A stretch of 64,000 bases of DNA from JADKIH01 sp031385005 (lineage in GTDB: Bacteria > Bacteroidota > Bacteroidia > AKYH767-A > 2013-40CM-41-45). A program made the translations under genes and the position numbers. This document shows positions 7,618 to 15,813 of the stretch, one piece after another. Every line of letters begins with the position of its first letter. Positions within the stretch are counted from its first letter, which is position 1. The notes under the pieces were generated by a model that searched no databases, was not told where the DNA came from, and worked only from the letters and a program-made list of their open reading frames with translations. The DNA lies in NCBI GenBank assembly GCA_031385005.1, contig JANNBB010000006.1, positions 62,001 through 126,000 of the forward strand, written 5' to 3'.

Positions 7618-9524
7618 GGTTTCATTTCATTATGAATAATCGCTTTATTGAATTGCTGAACAACAGATTTTAATTTTAACTCCATTTTATTTTCCTGCAA
7701 ACTTTCAACATCAGAAATATTTGAAGATAATGTGCTGTCCAAAACAAAATTGTATAATGTGTTTTGACGCAGTGTATCAAGTGTAAATATATAGCCATCT
7801 GAAATTAACTGATAGGTATCATCAATAAACTGAATGGCATAACCTTTAGAATTTGTTTCAAACATGCTTTCACCAAAAGCAAAAAAGGGCTTGTCATATC
7901 CCAAGTAATCCATTAGTCCCGGAAGGATATCAATTTGCTGGGTAGTTTTCATATTCACACCCTGCATTAGGGTATCACCCGGGATATACATTATTAATGG
8001 AACCGAAAACAAACCTACATGATTTCTGTAAAATGAGTGCTCTGACAAGGCAGTATGATCCGAAGTAATAATAAATAGGGAATTTTCATACCAACTCATT
8101 TTTGAAGCGTTCTCGAAAAATTTGCCCAATGAATAATCTGCATATCGTACAGATTGGTGAATCGGTAGCGTACCCTTTGGAAATTGATTAGCATACTTTT
8201 CCGGAATTTTATAGGGATGGTGGGAGGAAAGCGTAAAAATAGAAGCAAGAAAGGGGGTTGTAATTTTATCCAGTTCCTGTGCTGCTCTGACTAAAAATGG
8301 TTCGTCATAAATTCCCCAACTACCATCAAAGTCAGCATCATTATTATATTCTGATCTTCCAAAATATTTTTCAAAGCCGGATAATTTAGAAAAGTTATCA
8401 AAACCCATTGTGCCATTTGTTCCACCATGAAAAAAAATGGTGCTATAACCCTTTTTACCCAAAAGTCCTGCGACAGATGTTACTGCATTGCCTGAGTAAG
8501 CCGATGAAATAAAAGGATCGTGCATCAATGCGGGAAGTCCGGCCAATATAGCCGGAATACCTTCAATGGATCTTTTTCCATTCGCATAAGCATTCGGAAA
8601 CACCAGACTTTTTTGAATCAGTGAATCCAAAAAAGGAGTGTAACCAATATTATTATTCAGAGTTCCAATATATTCTTTTCCAATTCCTTCAAGAATAATG
8701 ATGACTACATTTTTTTTTCGGAAGGGTACTGAATTCCGCGGTTGCTTGATTACCGGGTTTAGTTTAATTGCTTCCGCATCAGTCATCCAATGTATTTCTT
8801 CCAGCGTTTGTTTTCCAAAAGTTTTTATGATCGTAAAAGAAGTATTTAAAACCAACTCTGCAGTTTTCACTGTACCATAACGGGAAGCACTGAGAATATT
8901 CAATGGCTTGTATTGAATTCCACCCCGAAAACCGATAAAAGTAAAACCTGTAAATACAATAAAAAGCAGAAAATTCATTCCAATGCCTGCCCATGCTGTT
9001 TTTTTCTCACTCTTTATAATCGAGTATGTTTTTAGTTTGGGATAATGCCTGATCATTAAAAAAATCAATGCAAAAAAGACTATCAACAGATACCAGAAAT
9101 CGGTGATCATTTTAGGTGCTGTATTAATAAAATCGTCGCCAAATCCCATGATGCTGAAAATCTCCGATCCGGATCTTTTGCCGGTGAAGCGATACAACCC
9201 TAAGTCAATACAATTCATTAAAATGAAAGGAATATTGAATAGAAGAAAGAAGGTTTTTAAAAATAATTGATAAAACCGTGTATAAAAGAACCTGAAGGGC
9301 AATAGGTGTAGAGCAATAAAAAAAATATTACTTATGACAATTGCAGTTATATCGTAGCGTATTCCATAGAAAAAACTTTTTATAACAACTGCAAAACCGA
9401 TGGTCGAAAAATAGGTGTAGTTAAAAAAAAGAAAGAGTAACCGGCATAAAAAATAGATTACCAGCAAAAATCCGATTCTACGAATAAGTAAGGTGAAATT
9501 ATTTTGGTATTTATCCACTTGCAC
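7614..9524 (-). CDS. LTA synthase-like membrane sulfatase/phosphoglycerol transferase
   Basis: A 636-residue protein with about five N-terminal membrane helices (1-220) and a periplasmic alkaline-phosphatase-superfamily domain. Visible motifs are NVVIIILEGIGKEYIG (first metal ligand), KRSIEGIPAILAGLP (probable catalytic Ser), ITSDHTA and FYRNHVGLFSVPLIMY (metal-binding Asp/His). LtaS relatives transfer glycerophosphate from phosphatidylglycerol, leaving diacylglycerol; Gram-negative relatives decorate periplasmic glycans or lipids. The start codon is GTG at 9524. The downstream lipid kinase overlaps by four bases. The acceptor is unknown. Confidence 0.88.
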   Translation of the reverse strand: MQVDKYQNNFTLLIRRIGFLLVIYFLCRLLFLFFNYTYFSTIGFAVVIKSFFYGIRYDITAIVISNIFFIALHLLPFRFFYTRFYQLFLKTFFLLFNIPFILMNCIDLGLYRFTGKRSGSEIFSIMGFGDDFINTAPKMITDFWYLLIVFFALIFLMIRHYPKLKTYSIIKSEKKTAWAGIGMNFLLFIVFTGFTFIGFRGGIQYKPLNILSASRYGTVKTAELVLNTSFTIIKTFGKQTLEEIHWMTDAEAIKLNPVIKQPRNSVPFRKKNVVIIILEGIGKEYIGTLNNNIGYTPFLDSLIQKSLVFPNAYANGKRSIEGIPAILAGLPALMHDPFISSAYSGNAVTSVAGLLGKKGYSTIFFHGGTNGTMGFDNFSKLSGFEKYFGRSEYNNDADFDGSWGIYDEPFLVRAAQELDKITTPFLASIFTLSSHHPYKIPEKYANQFPKGTLPIHQSVRYADYSLGKFFENASKMSWYENSLFIITSDHTALSEHSFYRNHVGLFSVPLIMYIPGDTLMQGVNMKTTQQIDILPGLMDYLGYDKPFFAFGESMFETNSKGYAIQFIDDTYQLISDGYIFTLDTLRQNTLYNFVLDSTLSSNISDVESLQENKMELKLKSVVQQFNKAIIHNEMKP

Positions 9525-9547
9525 GAATGTATATAAAAAATAAGGTC

Positions 9548-9580
9548 AAAAAAAAGCCGTCCGCAAGGAGCGGACGGCTT
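9548..9580 (-). terminator. Rho-independent terminator of the Ig-like lipoprotein gene
   Basis: An 11-bp perfect stem (9554-9564 with 9570-9580) with a five-base loop is followed on the minus strand by eight T residues (9555 down to 9548). It sits just past the stop of the lipoprotein gene at 9603 and upstream of the LtaS-like gene, separating the two transcripts. Confidence 0.9.
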
Positions 9581-9602
9581 TGTGAAAATTCTTAATGATG
9601 AA

Positions 9603-10295
9603 TTATTGTTTTGTATAAGTTGCAACTCCGGTTGTAGAACCTGTACAACCAGATGTAGTAACTGCATCTGTATAACTCAATACAAATCCATTTGAAGTAA
9701 CTGTAAAAGCTGTACTAGAAAATTGATGCGTAACAACATCACAAGCACCTGCTCCGGAACCGATATCAGCTGCGGTTTGTAATGGAATTTCAAGATTTCC
9801 ATTTCCCAATTTTGTAGCATAAATTGCTGTGTTATTTGCATAATCTCCAAAACGGGAGAAACGTACTCTGTTATTTACAGTTGAATCAACACGGATTGTC
9901 TGATTGTAATTGAAAATAAATCCCGGAACGGTATCTCTAACTAAATAGTCACCGGCGAAATCTTCTGCATCATTCTTAACACGGATCGTTCTGGTTGAAA
10001 ATTCTACATTTCCCGCTGCATCCTGTGCAGTATAGGTGATTGTATATGTTCCTACTAAATTTGTATTTGGATTAGTTGAACTTGCATCGGATGTAACATT
10101 AACTGCTCCATCTTCATCATCTTCAGCTGTAGCGCCAAGATCTGTCCAAGCTCCACTGTTTAATGACAATTCTAGTGAAGAAGAGCCTGTAATTGTAATT
10201 ACCGGTGCAGTTGTATCATCTTTGGAACATCCGGTTAAAAGTATCCCCGTTAAGGCAATTGTAGCTAACGATGAAAGGAAAAAGTTTTTTCTCAT
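9603..10295 (-). CDS. Lipoprotein with Ig-like DUF5011 domain
   Basis: A 230-residue exported lipoprotein. The signal peptide ends in a lipobox (LTGC, Cys23). Residues 32-105 form a DUF5011-type bacterial Ig fold with APVITITGSSSLEL, a DLGATAEDDEDG loop and YTITYTAQDAAGN. The remainder (about 110-230) is a beta-rich domain resembling those paired with DUF5011 in Bacteroidota surface proteins. It is probably anchored in the outer membrane; its ligand is unknown. It has its own promoter-like element (10337-10344) and terminator (9548-9580), so it is likely monocistronic. Confidence 0.88.
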   Translation of the reverse strand: MRKNFFLSSLATIALTGILLTGCSKDDTTAPVITITGSSSLELSLNSGAWTDLGATAEDDEDGAVNVTSDASSTNPNTNLVGTYTITYTAQDAAGNVEFSTRTIRVKNDAEDFAGDYLVRDTVPGFIFNYNQTIRVDSTVNNRVRFSRFGDYANNTAIYATKLGNGNLEIPLQTAADIGSGAGACDVVTHQFSSTAFTVTSNGFVLSYTDAVTTSGCTGSTTGVATYTKQ

Positions 10296-10336
10296 TTTTT
10301 TGGTTTTTTTTTGGTTTTTTAACTATTGAAGGTTTA

Positions 10337-10344
10337 CAAAGGTA
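10337..10344 (-). promoter_or_regulatory. Putative -7 box for the Ig-like lipoprotein
   Basis: The minus strand reads TACCTTTG, a perfect TAnnTTTG match, about 42 bases before the ATG at 10295. No TTG -33 element is visible at the usual spacing. The leader that follows is rich in AAAACC runs. Confidence 0.5.
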
Positions 10345-10378
10345 TAAAAATTATATTCTAAAATAATTTTTATATTTT

Positions 10379-10408
10379 TTTGATCTTTTGAAATAAAGAC
10401 TATTTTTG
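10379..10408 (+). promoter_or_regulatory. Putative promoter of the first mini-lipoprotein
   Basis: TTTG at 10379-10382 and TATTTTTG at 10401-10408 are separated by 18 bases, close to the Bacteroidota -33/-7 arrangement. Transcription would begin near 10414, leaving a leader of about 28 bases before the ATG at 10442. It is divergent from the promoter at 10337-10344. Confidence 0.6.
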
Positions 10409-10441
10409 CGCTTCCAAATTTCAAAGAAAACAAACATTAAA

Positions 10442-10774
10442 ATGAAAAAAATCTTATCTCTTGTAACTGTTGCTGCTTTAGTAACTTTTATCTCATGTGG
10501 ACCAAGCGCTGAAGAAAAAGCTGCTGCTGAAAAAGCCCGCATGGATTCAATTAACAACGCTATGATGCAAATGACAGCTGATTCTCTGGCTAAAGTTGCC
10601 GAAATGGAAAAAGCAGTTGCTGATTCTATGGCAATGGTAATGCGTGCCGATTCTATCGCAAAAGCTGAAATGGAAGCTAAAAAGACTGGTTCAAAGCCAA
10701 AACCAAAGCCAAAAACAGTTACTGAGAAAAAAGTCGAAGAAGCTAAAAAAGTTACAGGTGGTCGTGGCCACTAA
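10442..10774 (+). CDS. Small Ala/Lys/Glu-rich lipoprotein
   Basis: A 110-residue lipoprotein. The signal peptide MKKILSLVTVAALVTFISC ends in a Cys at 19, followed by GPSAEEKAAAEKARMDSI. The mature chain is charged, Ala-rich and predicted helical, with recurrent (A/S/M)DS(I/L/M) units, and ends in a Lys-Pro run (KPKPKPK) and a Gly/Arg/His tail. A Lys/Ala-rich helical lipoprotein of this kind resembles structural outer-membrane or peptidoglycan tethers, but no function can be assigned. An upstream in-frame ATG at 10406 lies within the promoter and is rejected. It is a paralogue of the next gene. Confidence 0.8.
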   Translation: MKKILSLVTVAALVTFISCGPSAEEKAAAEKARMDSINNAMMQMTADSLAKVAEMEKAVADSMAMVMRADSIAKAEMEAKKTGSKPKPKPKTVTEKKVEEAKKVTGGRGH

Positions 10775-10800
10775 TCAGCTTTTTTACTAAAATATCGTAT

Positions 10801-10851
10801 ATTATAAAACTTTTTTAGATTTTATTGTGAAATCTAAAAAAGTTTTATAAT
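10801..10851 (+). repeat. Perfect 22-bp inverted repeat (terminator-like) between the two lipoproteins
   Basis: Bases 10801-10822 are the exact reverse complement of 10830-10851, leaving a seven-base loop TATTGTG. The stem is A/T-rich with an A/T run on both sides, so it could end the upstream transcript. A candidate promoter for the next gene uses the loop and the right arm. Confidence 0.75.
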
Positions 10852-10855
10852 TTCG
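10825..10855 (+). promoter_or_regulatory. Putative promoter of the second mini-lipoprotein
   Basis: TTG at 10825-10827 and TAATTTCG at 10848-10855 (one mismatch to TAnnTTTG) are 20 bases apart. The ATG follows at 10891. The elements overlap the 22-bp inverted repeat, so hairpin formation and promoter opening could compete. This is inferred from consensus only. Confidence 0.4.
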
Positions 10856-10890
10856 CGCCCACTTAAAAAATCAAAACAAACCTAAAAAAA

Positions 10891-11115
10891 ATGAAAAAAG
10901 TTCTCTCTACATTGGTTGTAGCTTGCTTCGTTGCACTGGTTGCTTGTGGTCCAAGCGCAGAAGAAAAAGCAGCAGCAGAAAAAGCTACTCAAGATTCAAT
11001 CATGCAAGCTGAACAAGCTGCAGGTGCTATGCAAGAAGCAGGTGCTATGCAAGATTCAGCAAATGCTATGATGGATTCAACTGCTACTAAAATGGCAGCT
11101 GATTCAGCAAAATAA
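10891..11115 (+). CDS. Mini-lipoprotein, paralogue of the preceding gene
   Basis: A 74-residue lipoprotein with signal peptide MKKVLSTLVVACFVALVAC and the same mature start GPSAEEKAAAEKA as its upstream neighbour, pointing to a local duplication. The rest is Ala/Met/Gln-rich with short repeats (AGAMQEAGAMQDSANAMMDS) and is likely helical. No catalytic motif is present and the function is unknown. A strong terminator lies directly downstream, so the gene is probably highly expressed as a short transcript. Confidence 0.8.
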   Translation: MKKVLSTLVVACFVALVACGPSAEEKAAAEKATQDSIMQAEQAAGAMQEAGAMQDSANAMMDSTATKMAADSAK

Positions 11116-11138
11116 TTATTTGCAATCTTTAAAAAGTT

Positions 11139-11173
11139 AAAAGGAGTTTCATGCTGTGAAACTCCTTTTTTTT
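11139..11173 (+). terminator. Rho-independent terminator of the second mini-lipoprotein
   Basis: A 12-bp stem (11140-11151 with 11157-11168), loop TGCTG, continues into a run of T residues to 11173. It follows the stop at 11115 by 24 bases. Confidence 0.9.
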
Positions 11174-11183
11174 GCTTTCTTTT

Positions 11184-11324
11184 TTATTTTAGCTGCTTTT
11201 CTGTAACACCACAATTGTCGCATCCCGCACTTTTCTTTCCTTTCATTTGCAGATATATCCGTCTGACAATGAAAAATACTGCCATTGCGAAAATTAAAAT
11301 AACTATAATCAGTTGAATGTCCAT
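11184..11324 (-). CDS. FeoB-associated-type Cys-rich small membrane protein
   Basis: A 46-residue gene read directly from the sequence: ATG at 11324 to TAA at 11184-11186. It encodes one hydrophobic helix (MDIQLIIVILIFAMAVFFIV), a basic stretch (RRIYLQMKGKKS) and a C-terminal CDNCG pair. That plan fits the FeoB-associated Cys-rich membrane protein family common in Bacteroidota, thought to help ferrous iron uptake, but no feoA or feoB is in the window. It is squeezed between the mini-lipoprotein terminator and the divergent E1 gene. Support is composition and architecture only. Confidence 0.65.
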   Translation of the reverse strand: MDIQLIIVILIFAMAVFFIVRRIYLQMKGKKSAGCDNCGVTEKQLK

Positions 11325-11363
11325 ATTAAGATCAATTATTCAAAGATACAAAGCAATTTTGGA

Positions 11364-11371
11364 TATTTTTG
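11364..11371 (+). promoter_or_regulatory. Putative -7 box of the fused E1 gene
   Basis: TATTTTTG followed by CGC exactly repeats the element before the first mini-lipoprotein (10401-10411). It would place transcription start near 11377 and so favours the ATG at 11390 over the in-frame TTG at 11369, which lies inside the box. No TTG -33 match is seen. Confidence 0.5.
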
Positions 11372-11389
11372 CGCCACAATTCCTTTGCT

Positions 11390-13369
11390 ATGCATTTTAA
11401 CAGATCACCTTTTACTGACGACAAACTTCGAAGTATTTACCGCGAATTGTTAACTCCCCGAATGATCGAGGAGAAAATGCTCGTTCTCCTCAGACAAGGG
11501 AAAATTGCCAAGTGGTTTTCAGGAATCGGACAAGAAGCTATTTCTGTCGGTTGTGGTCTCGCTCTCCAAAAAGACGAATTCATTCTTCCTATGCATAGAA
11601 ATCTGGGAGTATTTACTACTCGTGGTATTCCGCTAAACAGATTATTTAGTCAGTGGCAGGGGAAACCAGGTGGCTTCACCAAAGGCCGTGACCGCTCTTT
11701 TCACTTCGGCACTATCGATTATCACATTGTTGGTATGATATCGCATCTGGGACCTCAAATGGGCGTAGCCGATGGTATTGCTCTTTCCGATCTAATTCAA
11801 AAAAAACAAAAAGTAACTGCTGTATTCTCCGGCGATGGTGGAAGCAGCGAAGGCGATTTTCATGAAAGTTTAAATGTTGCTGCTGTCTGGAATCTTCCTG
11901 TAATTTTTATCGTCGAAAATAATGGATATGGTCTTTCTACACCTTCTTCAGAACAGTTTAAGATGAAGCAATTCATCGATAAAGGCATCGGCTATGGAAT
12001 GGAAGCCGTTCAAATCGACGGAAATAATATTCTGGAGAGCTATTCTACTTTTTTGCGCCTGGCCGAATCTATTCGAAAAAACCCCCGACCGGTCTTAGTC
12101 GAATGCTTAACTTTCAGAATGCGCGGTCATGAAGAGGCTTCGGGGACCAAATATGTACCCCAATCTCTTTTTGATGAATGGGGAAAAAAAGATCCTCTTC
12201 TTAATTATGAGAATTTTTTACTTGAACAAAAAGTTATCGATAGTGTGTTTATTGAATTGACACGAAGAGAAATAAAAAGTGAAATCGAGAAAAATCTTGA
12301 AGTCACATATGCAGAAGTTAATCCTAAAGCAAATACACAAACCGAACTGGATGACATTTACCATCCGCCAACTTTAACAACAATTCCTCCTGCCTCTAAT
12401 GCTAAAACGGAAAAAAGATTTCTAGATGCCATTTCCGATTCAATGAAATTGGCCATGCGAAAACATAAAAATCTGGTCATTATGGGTCAGGATATTGCCG
12501 AATACGGCGGTGTGTTTAAAGCAACTCTGGGTTTTGTCGAAGAATTTGGAAAAGACAGAGTCAGAAACACTCCATTATGCGAATCCGCAATAATCGGTGC
12601 CGCACAAGGTCTTGCTATCAATGGAATGAAGTCTATCGTCGAAATGCAATTCGCCGATTTTGTCACTTGTGGCTTCAATCAGATTATTAATAACCTCGCA
12701 AAAACGCATTATCGTTGGGGTCAGTCTATCGATGTCGTCATCCGTATGCCAACCGGCGCCGGTGTTAATGCCGGACCTTTTCATAGTCAGTCCAACGAGG
12801 CCTGGTTTGTTCATACTCCCGGTTTAAAAGTTGTTTATCCCGCATTTCCATCCGATGCAAAGGGTTTATTACTCGCTGCCATAGAAGATCCGAACCCTGT
12901 TATGTTTTTTGAACACAAAGCTCTTTACAGAAGCATTTCCGAAAACGTACCCGACGATTACTATACGATCGAAATAGGTAAAGCTAAACTGATAGCAGAA
13001 GGTAAGGATGTTACCATTATTTCTTATGGTTTCGGTGTTCACTGGGCAATGGAAATTCTTAAAAAACATCCTCAGATTTCTGCCGATCTCATCGACCTGC
13101 GAACACTCTTGCCATGGGATAAAGAAACTGTCCAAAATTCCGTCCATAAAACCGGAAGAGCCATTATTCTTCACGAAGACACACTTACAGGAGGAATAGG
13201 TGGTGAAATCGCAGCATATATTGCCGAAAAGTGTTTTGAATCCTTAGACGCTCCTGTGATTCGCTCTGCAAGTCTGGATACTCCGGTACCTATGAATGCT
13301 GATCTCGAAGTTAATTTCCTACCAAAAGAACGCTTTGAAAAACAATTGCTCGAATTAATAAATTACTGA
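11390..13369 (+). CDS. Fused E1 alpha-beta subunit of a branched-chain/2-oxo-acid dehydrogenase
   Basis: A 659-residue thiamine-diphosphate enzyme in which E1 alpha (about 1-330) and E1 beta (about 345-659) are one chain. The alpha part has the ThDP motif SGDGGSSEGDFHESLNVA ending in ENNGYG (about 147-180). The beta part shows MGQDIAEYGGVFKAT, CESAIIGAAQGLAI and DLRTLLPWD. E1 decarboxylates a 2-oxo acid and loads the acyl group on the E2 lipoyl arm. The single-chain form is usual in Bacteroidota. A candidate E2 lies at 49754-51076; E3 is not in the window. Substrate (branched-chain oxo acids or pyruvate) is not fixed by sequence. Confidence 0.92.
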   Translation: MHFNRSPFTDDKLRSIYRELLTPRMIEEKMLVLLRQGKIAKWFSGIGQEAISVGCGLALQKDEFILPMHRNLGVFTTRGIPLNRLFSQWQGKPGGFTKGRDRSFHFGTIDYHIVGMISHLGPQMGVADGIALSDLIQKKQKVTAVFSGDGGSSEGDFHESLNVAAVWNLPVIFIVENNGYGLSTPSSEQFKMKQFIDKGIGYGMEAVQIDGNNILESYSTFLRLAESIRKNPRPVLVECLTFRMRGHEEASGTKYVPQSLFDEWGKKDPLLNYENFLLEQKVIDSVFIELTRREIKSEIEKNLEVTYAEVNPKANTQTELDDIYHPPTLTTIPPASNAKTEKRFLDAISDSMKLAMRKHKNLVIMGQDIAEYGGVFKATLGFVEEFGKDRVRNTPLCESAIIGAAQGLAINGMKSIVEMQFADFVTCGFNQIINNLAKTHYRWGQSIDVVIRMPTGAGVNAGPFHSQSNEAWFVHTPGLKVVYPAFPSDAKGLLLAAIEDPNPVMFFEHKALYRSISENVPDDYYTIEIGKAKLIAEGKDVTIISYGFGVHWAMEILKKHPQISADLIDLRTLLPWDKETVQNSVHKTGRAIILHEDTLTGGIGGEIAAYIAEKCFESLDAPVIRSASLDTPVPMNADLEVNFLPKERFEKQLLELINY

Positions 13370-13402
13370 AAAGATTAATTCACTTAACCCGTATTTTTAG
13401 AT

Positions 13403-15724
13403 TTATTTTTCTAAATATTCCATACGTTTTCTTTCACCTTGAACCAATAATCCATAGGTGTGTGGTTCTAATTCATGCATGACTCTCATGAGTTCTTTAA
13501 AGCTTGCTACATTTTCCTGCAAGGAAACAGAATTGTAAACACTCATCTTTTCCCGCGTGGTTAAGTGCCAACTTAATGAAATATCCTGCTCTTTTGTAGG
13601 TAATTCAAATTTGATAAAATCAAACTTACCTTTAAACCATCCTTTCGCATACTCATATGCTTCATCTTGATTGTAATCCTGAATGGTCAATAAATTACCG
13701 TAAATATTACCTAGTGGGGTGATGATATTCTCAATCAATTTACGGCGCGGCCTTTTCTCAATTGGTCTGTCTTTATGGGAATCACGTATATCTACAAAGA
13801 TTACTCCGCTGGTATTTTGCTGTATCCAATCTTTGTAGACATATAAAAATCGAAGCGAGGTCTTAAGTCCTGTATTATCTCTTATGCCTGCATCCATAAC
13901 ATGTATCATCGGTTCACTTGGTAAGCTAACAGCAGGTAATATATACGGAAAAGTTGCATTCATTCTTAAAACACTTGTGAATCGAATATTATCCGCATGT
14001 TGCTTCGAAAATAATTTCCTGAATTCAACTTCATCAATTGTGTTTTCAAAAATAAAATCATCTACCTTTTCATGATTGGTCATGTAACTCATTTCCTGAG
14101 GGGAAATCAAGAGGCGACGGCCGTCATTAACAATCGTTGGTGTAAATACCATCATAGGTATAAGCCCACTCGCTTCAGCAGTCCGGTAGGAGGAGAGGGG
14201 TTTGTCCAATACATATCCTGTATTTTCACTCAACTGCTTTTCAAATGCATAAGCACGATCCTTTGCAAACCATGTTTCGCCTTCTTTAAATTTCTGAATA
14301 TTAAAAAACAAATCACTTACCGTTATGCTAAATGCAATTGGGTTAAGTAGATCTTTTCCTATATTGAAGATATTCTTTTTATTATTCACATGCTTATTTA
14401 GGCCCAATCGATCCTGCAAATAAATTTCACGGTAATATGCAGCACCAATCATCCCTCCAGAAGCACCCGTAATTAATTGTGTCGATCTTGAAAACTCATA
14501 ATTGCTTATACTGTCAGCAACCTGCATTAATCGATACGACCAAATTGAAGCTCGCAATCCACCTCCGGAGCAGTTGATGAATATCATCTTTGGTTTCTTT
14601 CCTGTTCCGATGAATTTTTCTTTCCACCTTTCCAGAATCTTTAAAGTCGAATCATAATCTGCCCGAACCTGAACCGGGGTATTCAGCTTTTTAAAATTAT
14701 CAATACTGTATTCTGAAATTTCTTTTTTATATTCCATTCCATAAGCTTTATTGTCAGAATAAAATATACCATACTGAGATATAAAATTGAAGAATAATAT
14801 TAGTAGAATGAAAACAGATGTCGACCAGGCCTTCAGCCAAAAACGAAATGCACTGCTAAGCATGATAAACATGGAAAATATAAGCAACACACTTGCACCT
14901 GCCGGTATTTTAAACAAAGCGAAATCTTTAAACAAACCCATCAAAATAAACAAGCCGAACACAATGATCTCAATAATGGCTGCATTGAGGTGATTCTGGC
15001 GGAAAACTGATTCAACCATTTCTCTTGAGTAATGTCCTGTTTCTCGCACCAGTTTTACACGATAGGGCTTTGTTAAATAAGTATCCACTCGCCAAATCCT
15101 TTCCGACCGACTCGGTTTTGTTTTGGTAGTCTTTTTTTCGCCTTCCGTTCTCAAATGTTTGGCAAAAGGTGCATCCGGGTTGGCATCCGACGACTCAATT
15201 CCAAACATCAGGATAATGTCTTTATTCGTTCGGAAGAAATAGGTAAGAGTCGTCATGATAATTAAAGTTAACCCTACCAAAAAACCCATTAGCTGAGAAA
15301 GAATGTTCCAGATCGACTGATACTCGTTTTTAATTTGAAAGAAAATAATGTTTGTCAGATAAACGAGAATAAACAAACCCGGTACTATAAAATTATTCAA
15401 AGAGAATTTCAAAAATGGTCGAGATAAAGTAGCAATAAAGGGAAACCTATACCCATTAACGATATAACTCGAGATGTTATAGACCATGATAAAGCTGCCT
15501 GTAGCAAATCCCATGATAAAGAAAGAAGAGAATCCAACTGTACCCATGTACTCCGGATCCAGAAACAAATAAGGAATACCAAATGTATTGGAAATGGAAC
15601 CGGTAACCCAACCAAATAAAATAATCCAATAAAGAAGTAACAGGTGATTCTTCTTCACTAAAACAAGCACAAGCTGTATAGGGAATGAATAAATAAAACG
15701 CCTGTATGCTTTGGCTGTGGTCAT
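13403..15724 (-). CDS. Membrane protein with C-terminal patatin-like phospholipase domain
   Basis: A 773-residue protein. Residues 1-340 contain about eight hydrophobic helices in two groups (20-175 and 245-335) separated by a basic loop. The C-terminal half is a patatin-like lipase: oxyanion segment CSGGGLR (385-391), nucleophile Ser422 in GASGG and the dyad Asp611 in DAG, followed by IRDNTG. Such enzymes hydrolyse acyl esters of membrane lipids. The association with a polytopic membrane domain would hold the catalytic domain at the bilayer. An imperfect inverted repeat lies upstream (15731-15787). The substrate is unknown. Confidence 0.85.
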   Translation of the reverse strand: MTTAKAYRRFIYSFPIQLVLVLVKKNHLLLLYWIILFGWVTGSISNTFGIPYLFLDPEYMGTVGFSSFFIMGFATGSFIMVYNISSYIVNGYRFPFIATLSRPFLKFSLNNFIVPGLFILVYLTNIIFFQIKNEYQSIWNILSQLMGFLVGLTLIIMTTLTYFFRTNKDIILMFGIESSDANPDAPFAKHLRTEGEKKTTKTKPSRSERIWRVDTYLTKPYRVKLVRETGHYSREMVESVFRQNHLNAAIIEIIVFGLFILMGLFKDFALFKIPAGASVLLIFSMFIMLSSAFRFWLKAWSTSVFILLILFFNFISQYGIFYSDNKAYGMEYKKEISEYSIDNFKKLNTPVQVRADYDSTLKILERWKEKFIGTGKKPKMIFINCSGGGLRASIWSYRLMQVADSISNYEFSRSTQLITGASGGMIGAAYYREIYLQDRLGLNKHVNNKKNIFNIGKDLLNPIAFSITVSDLFFNIQKFKEGETWFAKDRAYAFEKQLSENTGYVLDKPLSSYRTAEASGLIPMMVFTPTIVNDGRRLLISPQEMSYMTNHEKVDDFIFENTIDEVEFRKLFSKQHADNIRFTSVLRMNATFPYILPAVSLPSEPMIHVMDAGIRDNTGLKTSLRFLYVYKDWIQQNTSGVIFVDIRDSHKDRPIEKRPRRKLIENIITPLGNIYGNLLTIQDYNQDEAYEYAKGWFKGKFDFIKFELPTKEQDISLSWHLTTREKMSVYNSVSLQENVASFKELMRVMHELEPHTYGLLVQGERKRMEYLEK

Positions 15725-15730
15725 TTTTAT

Positions 15731-15787
15731 ATTAACGTATTTCAGAGCAAATTATTAACAGTTGATCCTTATTTCTGATACGTTAAT
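15731..15787. repeat. Imperfect inverted repeat upstream of the patatin gene
   Basis: ATTAACGTATTTCAG (15731-15745) is mirrored by CTGATACGTTAAT (15775-15787), differing by a two-base gap, with 29 bases between. It lies between the stop of ftcD and the start of the patatin gene, so it may be an operator or a weak attenuating hairpin. Confidence 0.4.
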
Positions 15788-15813
15788 TAGGGGCAAAGGT
15801 TTAAATCAATTTA

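Noticed and set aside
11369..11371. TTG start for the fused E1
   Set aside because: It lies inside the TATTTTTG -7 word; ATG 11390 fits the likely transcript.
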